The notes beneath the pieces were generated by a model. The model was not told the origin of the DNA. It did no database searches and saw only the letters and a list, made by a program, of their open reading frames with translations. 64,000 nt of DNA from Hofstenia miamia (Eukaryota > Xenacoelomorpha > Acoela > Hofsteniidae), in assembly GCA_900660155.1 (NCBI GenBank), contig CABFPE010000138.1, positions 219,688 to 283,687 of the forward strand. Direction: 5' to 3'. A program made the translations under genes and the position numbers. Of this stretch, positions 56,420 to 64,000 are shown piece by piece (the stretch's first letter is position 1; every line of letters begins with the position of its first letter).

Positions 56420-57015
56420 GTTCAGCTGTAGTTGAAACAATTATTCGGCAAAAATAGACTGACTTCATTGTTCCAATCTTCCAGTGTCCACGTTCCCTTG
56501 CAAACGATAAGCGATAAATTACCTTTTTTGTCAGTAATGCAAGTTTTCGCAAAGCAATATGCGATCTCAGACCAACTTTCACAAATATTCCTCCCGTTTA
56601 AACGAAAACTGATTTCTAGGAATATTATTTGAATTTACAACTAGTTGGTTTCTCATTTTATAAGACGCATTCATAGATCTTTCGCCCTTAAGAAAACAAA
56701 TTATTAAGTAATGCTCTTCAAATTTCTTAGCGATGGAATGGACAATCCTCTTCTTCATCAGTAGCTGCGTTTAAGTAGAGAATCGGTAATTCTATGAATT
56801 TTGAAATCAGAGATAGAAATATGGCAGATTTTTGCGACTGCCCAACCATGGTCCACGGGATCTGTGCCATAGCCCACAGTCAAGTGTATACTTCTTTTCC
56901 ATATTACCTCACGTCTTTGATTCTACTGCTCCACCTTATAAATTCTCCAAATACTATTGGAGTTATTCGATTGCCATTGCCCCTCCCCGTCATGACATCT
57001 TGTAGATTTTCATAA
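56420..57015 (-). other. Unexplained minus-strand open segments
   Basis: Three open stretches on the minus strand have protein-like composition. About 57010-56925 reads MTGRGNGNRITPIVFGEFIR then WSSRIKDVR|GTAATA. About 56870-56720 reads MAQIPWTMVGQSQKSAIFLS through AATDEEEDCPFHR-stop. About 56630-56440 reads NGRNICESWSEIAYCFAKTC and KGTWTLEDWNNEVSLFLPNN. Donor-like and acceptor-like words (GTAATA, TATTCCTAG, GGTAATTT) are present. No family is recognised. They could be exons, a dead gene or chance. Confidence 0.25.
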
Positions 57016-57029
57016 CTTATTCCAGCACT

Positions 57030-58620
57030 TAATTTTTTACGTTTTAGAAGACAATAAGAATTTATTAATAAAGTTTATTTTAAGTTTACAATACTGTATA
57101 CTACACTAAAAATTACTAAACTGAAAAATTATAATTCATAACATGAGAAATAACGATCAAGTAAAATTGTCTTATATATGAATGATTTCGGTGCATTATT
57201 TTTCCTTAATTTTGGTGTAGCGTACTCAATTCTTTTGCTAATGAATTATTTTAGTGGATGTTTTTGAGAGTCTTCAATGTGTTGATGTAAGGCTTTATTG
57301 GATTTTGCTTTAATGATTCTAAACATATTTAATTCTTAACTAATGAGTTTATATTTAACCATAAACAGACTGGTGATTTTTAAAAAATTTTCATGATCCT
57401 ATAAGAAATTCTTAAACGCTTATAGCTCAAAAACTATTAAAGATGTGCTCCATCTGAACGCACCACATGATAGAAGAGAGTCTCTTCTTTCTTTTTCGCT
57501 CTAAATCCACCCACTGGCCTTGTCCCTGCGACTCTGAATTTGCGCACGGCACGCCTCAATGGGTTTGGAATATATTGTACATATCAAGAAACAGTCAAAT
57601 TTCTTTGTAATATGTTTCAAAAATTCGAAAATTTCTAAGGAAACTTATTAATATATTCAACAATCTTTGCCACAACAATAAGCTTTAATAGAAATTTTCA
57701 ACATCGCATTAAAGTATGTTCCCCAATCGACCTAAACATGCCCCAAGATTTTCAAATTTGGAAATAGGCTTTTAGAAAATTCTTTGTAAATGTGGAAAAA
57801 CGGTTTGTCCTTTAAAACAGACGCTAGGCTGCTTAAGGTTAAATACTTTTTTGAATGTCTTGTTAAGCTTGGATAAAGATGTTTCTGATTCGCTTGCATA
57901 AACATGCATACCATAAATTATAATAGAATTTACTAATGAATTGAATACAAATTCATTGTCATCTTGATTTAAAAATCTTACTTTTAGTATTAAACGAAGT
58001 TCCTTATTGATTTTTTATAAACTTGATCAATATAATGCTTACATAAAAGCTTGTTATTTATGGTAAATCCAAGATATTTCATTGTTTTTATTGAGGAATA
58101 GCAATCAATTTGTATATATTATCAGCAAATGTTATTTTTAATGGCATAATCAATTCCAATGGTTTTCAATAATTGATTTCAAATTGGTTTTCGTAATAAC
58201 AAGCTTTGAATTTTTATTTTTATTTATTGAATGTGATAAGTCTAAATCTTCAAACGTTGGGAGACAGATCACTGTATCATCAGCATATCCTTTAATATAT
58301 TCATTTGTAGTGTTTAAGGATTCACAATTTAAATAGTCAATATATACATTGAACAGAAACGGGCGACAAACTAACCTTGAGAATCGAATTAGTTTGAAAG
58401 TCTGCTATCATATTTGACCGTTTGTTGTCTATTGTCAATGAAGCTACCAAGCCAATTAATGATGCATGGATTTAAAAATGTTATGCTTTCTTAAATTTTC
58501 ATATAAAGTGTAGTGATTTACGTTGTCAAATACTTTCTTGATATCAAGGCTGATTAATCGTGCATAATTATGATTTCCGTTTTTATAAGACTGAATTCTA
58601 TTTTGTGGTTCAATAACTGC
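57030..58620 (-). mobile_element. LINE RT copy (family Y), minus strand
   Basis: Read from 58620 down: ARLISLDIKKVFDNVNHYTL (about 58560-58505), FNVYIDYLNCESLNTTNEYI then KGYADDTVICLPTFED (about 58350-58240, intact YADD), ISWIYHK, and QDDNEFVFNSLVNSIIIYGM with HVYASESETSLSKLN (about 57970-57860). The 3' UTR reaches about 57050. It is the inverted partner of the 53.3-55.3 kb copies. Several breaks. Confidence 0.75.
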
Positions 58621-58639
58621 ATTTGTTGTTCAATTTGTT

Positions 58640-59250
58640 CTGCATCCATGTTGAGTTATATGGATATATGGATTTATATGAGTTGTTCAACCAAATCGTG
58701 AGCTTTAAAACAGAATGCACAAAGATCCTTCCACACGCACAACGTGTACCAAAAGTCTCCCACTTTAATAGTGAAAGATGCTTGATTCCAGACAATATCA
58801 GGAAGTGGAAGCCCAATGATACATGAAGTAGCATCCCCTAAGGATTCATCAAGTTCTCTTAAAATTATATTACTTTAAGAATATCCATAACAGGTTGATG
58901 ATCTCCAAGCTCATTGAGACTTTCTAGACATGCCTGAGCTTTTTTAGACCGCTTCTTGAGAAGCAGTTGCATATACTGACTATCACCAACGTGAACCTCA
59001 AGTAGATTAAAGCCACAGATTAAACTTTCTCCATTTGACTTGAATGCCCAAAGAAGAACCTCATCTTAAATGATTGCAAGGCATCTAGATAGAGAATATT
59101 TGCTACCACATCATGGCCCATCATCCAGGTAGCACCTATTAAGGATAAACTCAATATGTTGAGGGTAAAAAGCAATGGATTTGATTTTAAATGATATCTT
59201 GTGTTGAGCAATGCAAATATATTCAAACCGTACGATTACCCACAATAACA
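58640..59250 (-). mobile_element. RT fragment with YLDDG box, different clade
   Basis: Minus-strand translation across frames gives RCYLDDGP (about 59135-59115), DEVLLWAFKSNGESLICGFN then LLEVHVGDSQYMQLLLKKRS and KAQACLESLNELGDHQPVMD (about 59060-58890). After that come LRELDESLGDATSCIIGLPL and PDIVWNQASFTIKVGDFW (about 58860-58745). YLDDG and the G.PL.D..W.QA.. box are unlike the YADD LINEs elsewhere here and belong to another retroelement RT group that I cannot name with confidence. No endonuclease is attached. Decayed. Confidence 0.55.
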
Positions 59251-59418
59251 ATAGAAATTTGTGCTGATTTAGGTCACGTAAATTATCCAAACAAAATCAG
59301 ATTTCAAATCTTATTTATCCGGTTACAACTAGGAACATAATCAATGGTCATACAATCAAAGGGAATATGGGGATAGTAGAATAATTTCTGATTACTGTTT
59401 TACAGCTAAAGATTACTT

Positions 59419-59419
59419 G

Positions 59420-59459
<40 letters not shown>
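59419..59459. repeat. (TA)n microsatellite
   Basis: About 20 uninterrupted TA units. Confidence 0.95.
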
Positions 59460-59462
<3 letters not shown>

Positions 59463-59739
59463 CTTTGGATTCAAGTCAAATAAAAATGCTATTCACCTAG
59501 ACCCTTTGAACTCCCAAAGTCAATTTTCACAAATCATAATCAGAAATATGACGATTTCAATTGAAGCACACTCAGCAAAATATCTCGGTAGTTAGCTACC
59601 AAAGAAAAATTCATTTAATCCATTCTATAGTTTTAAGTCGTTTTTCAGCTATAGTAATGTACTCTACTTAGATGTAAATTAAAATTTCCTTAAAAAATTA
59701 ATACAAGTTAAAATTTTCAAAACATTCAGTTTGTCTCCC

Positions 59740-59835
59740 TTCTTGCTGCAGTTCAGGAAGTGGGGACTTTTGGCTGCAGCGCACTGAGTCTCGTATTCGT
59801 CCTGGGTCTGGCCGACCAGCCGCTCTAGACGTGAC
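59740..59835 (+). mobile_element. Scrap of Tc1-like transposase N-terminus
   Basis: A frame reads GSGDFWLQRTESRIRPGSGR followed by PAALDVTT. This resembles the linker between the two HTH domains of Tc1-like transposases (ETGDFSRRPGSGRPR.TT). Nothing else of the element is recognised. The DNA to about 60070 is unusually GC-rich with CTCTAGA words, and may be the remainder. Confidence 0.4.
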
Positions 59836-60423
59836 TACAATTAGTTAACTGCAGCCTTCGGCTGCTTCTCTGCTGGCCATGCTCTAGAAGTATCAGACAA
59901 CCGGAAGCTTACTAAATGAGCGGAATCATGTTCCGCTGCTGGTATATCCCTTATACATTTATCAGTGGAAGCTCTAGAATGGTCACAAATTGGTATCACA
60001 CTATTCTGCAAGATGTCTTTTATGTCTTCTGCGATCTGAATACGTCTTCTACATATTCTTTCCAACAATTGTCGGTAATTTTACAGCGGAGAAATGCTAC
60101 ACTTCTATTATCAAGATATGGTGGTTAGAGTTCAAGCAGTTCATGTCTAATGTATGACATTTGGACCACAAACACTTTAAATAGTATCATACACGGAATC
60201 TCAGCCATTGTACAAGTCTATTTCAGTATTAATCTCCCAAAAAATAAGTCACGTTATTGCTAATTTTATATGTATTTAATTTCGTTTTTAAAAAAGTTGG
60301 TGATTTTTAAATATTTCATTTTGTAATGTTGATTCTGTAAAAATTAAAATTTTCTTTATATGATTAATTTCGATCCCTGTCTATTAATTTAAATTTCAAG
60401 TACAAATATTTGCAATACAATAA

Positions 60424-60660
60424 AATAAGATAAGATAAGAACTTTTATTGAATTATAGATTACCATCTAAAATAAAAAAAACATAGCTCAAATGAATCTT
60501 CAGTAAAATCGCAAGTGTCTGTGTAGGAATAAGCTGATTGATGTTCCACCAATTAAGCTTATGAAATTGTGTTGAAAAATCATCACCTATATTCTTGTGG
60601 CTTGCATTCCAATCCTTCCTTCCCATTACATCGTTGATCACAATCAAATACAAAGAAATT
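60424..60660 (-). mobile_element. LINE 3' end with (TAAGA)n tail
   Basis: AATAAGATAAGATAAGAA at 60424-60441 is the same simple tail as the family-X LINEs at 40.8 and 62.1 kb. A 66-codon minus-strand frame above it (NDVMGRKDWNASHKNIGDDF) is probably the end of ORF2, but does not match the C-termini of those copies. It is therefore either a related subfamily or only the tail is shared. Confidence 0.4.
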
Positions 60661-60875
60661 ATACATTGAGCTCAAATCGGAAAAAATTTAAAGACAATGG
60701 AAGCAATATTGATGTTATTCAATAGGAGTTCGTGCAACAACTGCAGTAACTTCTGTGAGAGCTAATGTAATTCTTAATCGGGCAATTTTTTGAGCTATAT
60801 TTCATATTAGGCTTAGTGTTTTTGAGTAAATAATCTATTTATTATTTTGTTTATTGTCCTTAGTGATTCGCTACA

Positions 60876-61640
60876 TCATGCACCATAAAAAGTTGCAGCA
60901 ATATACAGACATGGCCAATCAAGTTCCAGGCATTTTAAATAATTTTCCGAGTGTTTCATTTGTTCCGCAATGTCAAGGCAATCAATGCCTGCAACACTCG
61001 CTTCGTTTTGTGACTGTTTTTTGAGCGGATGTGTCATTGTAGCATCAATTGCGTCCGATTTACTCATTATCCATGCAGGTCTTCTCTTCCTTTCATCATG
61101 ATTAGGTTCTTGTTTTAGTATTGGACTTAAAAATGCTTTTCGAAAGATCTGTATTGAATTCTGGCAATGCATAACATCAGGACCTTAGCCTCATTTATAT
61201 GTCGTAACATAATGTGCAAATTCATCTAGAGCTTTATCAACGCTCAAATAGCAAATCTTTCCTTTATAAAAAGAATTTAGTCCAGACGTAATACAATGAT
61301 TTGTTGAACCTTTTTGGGTTGCAATTTGAATCCTAATCCTGGAGAAACTATTGCTTGATGTACCATTAGCCGAGATAGCTGAGAGTAATATAGATTCTGC
61401 AAGAGCAGAACAATTCTGTTTGAGATTAATGTATATCATTTGGCAAGATAGATTGACGAATATCTGATGGAAGAAATTCCTGATTATTTATTTGATCATT
61501 GGAAGTAACTTCGGGATTATAGAGCTTTATTACTTCGTTGGTATTGAAGCCAGTTCCATTGGTTGGGTATGAAGAAATGTAATCTGCTGAAGAATTATCA
61601 AAAAGAGGATGAAACTAAATTATAAATTATAAACTAAATT
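60876..61640 (-). other. Unrecognised minus-strand ORF remnants
   Basis: Adjacent open segments read SYPTNGTGFNTNEVIKLYNP (about 61590), SRIRIQIATQKGSTNHCITS with GKICYLSVDKALDEFAHYV (61340-61200), then ILKQEPNHDERKRRPAWIMS and IDCLDIAEQMKHSENYLKCL (61110-60930). Composition is protein-like and neighbouring frames abut at shifts, as in a decayed gene. No known family is recognised. It may be part of a retroelement because LINE tails lie on both sides. Confidence 0.3.
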
Positions 61641-62146
61641 CAATTTTGAACATCTTTATTAAGCAGTTTGTCTGAATTCCTCTATATCCCATTTGAATGA
61701 TTTCTCGTTCTTAGAATTGCTATTGGTTTGAATGATCTTGTTTAGTTTTGAAAATTTGAACACGTAATATAAAATATTGTAGAAATGTATGAATACCTTA
61801 GTAAGAATGAGTTTAATCTTAATAACGGTTCCAATTTACCAGTTGATATGCGTAAATATGTAGGTAGCTTACACCTATTGTAAAAATCTATTGCAGAAAA
61901 TGTCTATTGCTATTAAACGATTATTAAATATTTCTGTTATTGCTCTCTGTTTAAATTCTTCAACTTTTTCGTGCCTTCTTTCAAATATATTTAACTATGG
62001 AACATAAATATAATCAATTATTAAAGAAAATTAGGACTCGTTTCAAGGAGGAAATGTTAACGTGAACACCTCTTTTACTACTTCATATTCATTGCACTTC
62101 AGTACAATTCTATTATTGGGTAAATCAAGTACTGCGGAAAAATCCA
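61641..62146. other. Spacer, no supported feature
   Basis: AT-rich; nothing recognised. Confidence 0.5.
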
Positions 62147-63895
62147 ATAAGATAAGATAAGATTAGATAAGATATTCTATATTTAGAGACTTTTATTTAC
62201 AATTTCAGAAACTGATAAGTTCTCTAAATAGCGTCAATAATGTACAAAAATAATAAAAAGACATGAAATATATACAAGAAAAGCGTCATTTTAGGCTACG
62301 GATATTATAGTCTTGTAGTAGTAGTATAATCAGTATTATAAAATTTGTAGCCTACCCAAGCTTTTCCACAGATGAACTTTTGCTTTAGAATTAATTCCTT
62401 AACACGTTTGCGAAAGTGTTTTACATTTTTAATACATTTGATCTCTTGGGGAAATTCATTCCATTGCCTTATTGCATTATTTATAAAAGAATTTCGTTTT
62501 ATTTTAGATTTATACTTGTTTACAGTAAATCTTTTTGTTCTTTCGTTGATCTTGTTCGAAAATTCTGGGATTTTTATGCAATTATAGGGTGGAAGCAATT
62601 TTACAATTTTATAAAATTTAGTGGCGGTATTTATTTGAATTAACTGCTTAGGATTTGGGATTGATTTATAAATATATTTTTTTAAAGCACTAGATCTTCG
62701 TTTACAAACATTAATAGCCCATTTATATTGAGTTTCGAGCTTTTTAATTAGTTCTTCGCGTATGTTTGAAAATAGAATACTACTATAATTAAAGTGGCTA
62801 ATTACCAATGAATGGAGAAGTTGTACAATTGCATTTTCTGGTAGTTGCCTTAGAACGTGGCCTATTGTTTTTATACCAATAGCAATTTTCTTTTGTAATG
62901 ATTTAACATGTTCATTAAATAATAAATTTGAGTCAAAAGTAACCCCTAAATATTTAAAAGAAGTAACTTCGGGAATTTTGGTATTTTTTACTATTAAAAT
63001 TTTTTTAGGACGATTTTTTTCAAAATTATGAGGCTTAAGTAAACAAAATTCAGTTTTTTCGGCATTAATTCGTAATTTATGCATTGAAAAGTAATTGCAT
63101 AATGATCGACAGGTTAACTCAATTTCATTTATTGCCTTATCTTCAGATTTGTCTGCATAAAATACACAGGTATCATCTGCATATTGTATGAGATTGGTCT
63201 TGGTATGATACTTCATATCATTTATATAAATATTAAATAGTAGTGGGCCTAGAATAGTTCCCTGCGGTATACCATTTTTGATAGGAAGCCAATTCGAATA
63301 AACTTTATTGGCTTTTACCCGTTGAATTCTATTTGTAAGATAATTTGTTATAAAGCGAACACTATCATTATCCATACCTATATGTTTTAGTTTTTCGTAT
63401 AATATTTTATGATTGATTGAGTCAAAAGCTTTAGAAATATCTAAGCAAGCAATTGCGACATAGTTTTTTTATCTAGGAAATTCCTCCAGTGTTCAGTTGC
63501 TTGGATAAGAGCATCAGTAGAAGAAAAATGTTTTCGAAATCCAAATTGTGCATCAGACATTAGATTATATTTTTGCATGTGATCGTAAATTTGATCCGAT
63601 AAAAGTCTCTCAAATATTTTACTAAGTGGGGAAGTTACCGAGATTGGTCTATAATTGGAGGCAATATTTTCATCATGTTTTTTTAAAAACCGCTGTTACA
63701 TGAGCTTTTTTAGAACATCAGAAAAAATTTTTGTTTTGATGCACTCATTGAAAATAAAATTTAGTGGTTTACTAATAATTGACGCAATTTCTTTCAAAAT
63801 CCAGGCAGGTCCTTTTGCTGGGCCATTTGATTTATTCGATTTGAGTTTTGTTTTTGCTTTAATCATCTCATAAGTAGTAGTATATATGAATTTAA
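62147..63895 (-). mobile_element. LINE (family X) copy 2
   Basis: Minus-strand RT close to the 40.8-42.6 kb copy. It runs from about 63895 (KSNKSNGPAKGPAWILK), through CLDISKAFDSINHKILYEKL (about 63450-63390), to a long open frame 63375-62305. That frame has NGIPQGTILGPLLFNIYIND, IQYADDTCVFYAD, SFKYLGVTFDSNLLFNEHVK, an intact thumb and the C-terminus GKAWVGYKFYNTDY. A one-base shift lies near 63465 in a T run, and others lie above 63600. The TATCTTATCTAATC-type tail is at 62147-62173. It lacks endonuclease and ORF1, so it is 5'-truncated at almost the same point as copy 1. Confidence 0.9.
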
Positions 63896-64000
63896 ATACT
63901 ACGTTAACTTTTCGTTGTACTATTACTAAAATAGACTTAATTGAACTCTAGTTTTGCCTAAAATCCGGACTGCTGGAATATTTTGGCAAAACGGGTATGC

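Overview
The window is a stretch of an AT-rich invertebrate animal nuclear genome. Evidence for this is one host gene split by many spliceosomal GT-AG introns, CR1/Jockey/I-like LINEs, Tc1/mariner elements, a Penelope-like element and fold-back repeats. The lineage cannot be resolved from sequence alone; the combination fits several invertebrate phyla.

The one confidently complete host gene lies on the + strand at 21106-38377. It encodes a plasma-membrane Ca2+-ATPase (PMCA/ATP2B family) in 17 coding exons that add up exactly to 1059 codons plus a stop. All P-type ATPase signature motifs are present, and a C-terminal calmodulin-binding segment is split by the last intron at the position where vertebrate PMCA genes have splice site C. 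Two introns are only 40 and 42 bp, while others exceed 3 kb and carry transposon debris: a mariner remnant, a transposase-like pseudogene and a MITE. Intron 15 contains a 1000-N assembly gap.

Layout: 1-5.7 kb holds small inverted-repeat elements, a LINE 3' fragment, and a 1.7-kb fold-back element with a nested 300-bp hAT-like MITE. 6.1-11.2 kb is one LINE with ORF1, endonuclease and reverse transcriptase (RT), split by a 1.77-kb terminal-inverted-repeat element that itself carries a small RT fragment between 67-bp direct repeats. 11.2-15.4 kb is mostly unique and holds a series of splice-like signals that could be a small unrecognised gene. 15.4-16.4 kb is another LINE 3' end. 17.9-20.0 kb is a Tc1-like transposon with an internal 526-bp tandem duplication. 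21.1-38.4 kb is the PMCA gene. 39.4-40.7 kb holds two oppositely oriented pieces of a Penelope-like element. 40.7-49.8 kb is a nest of LINEs, including one with an SGNH-esterase-like ORF1. 49.85-50.7 kb is a repeat built from palindromic TTATAATGGCGCC half-sites. 50.75-59.3 kb is more LINE and RT debris on both strands, with a unique 1.7-kb patch between. 59.4-64 kb holds a (TA)n tract, a Tc1-like scrap, unrecognised ORF remnants and further LINE copies with (TAAGA)n-type tails.

Functionally, only the PMCA gene is likely to serve the host, as the plasma-membrane Ca2+ export pump. The rest is a layered transposon record whose insertion order can be read from nesting. No novel defence, CRISPR or operon-like system was seen. 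The most unusual items are the empty-site/filled-site pair of LINE copies beside a single-N join, the RT scrap in 67-bp direct repeats, the esterase-bearing LINE, the GGCGCC half-site element and the possible small spliced gene at 13.1-14.4 kb.
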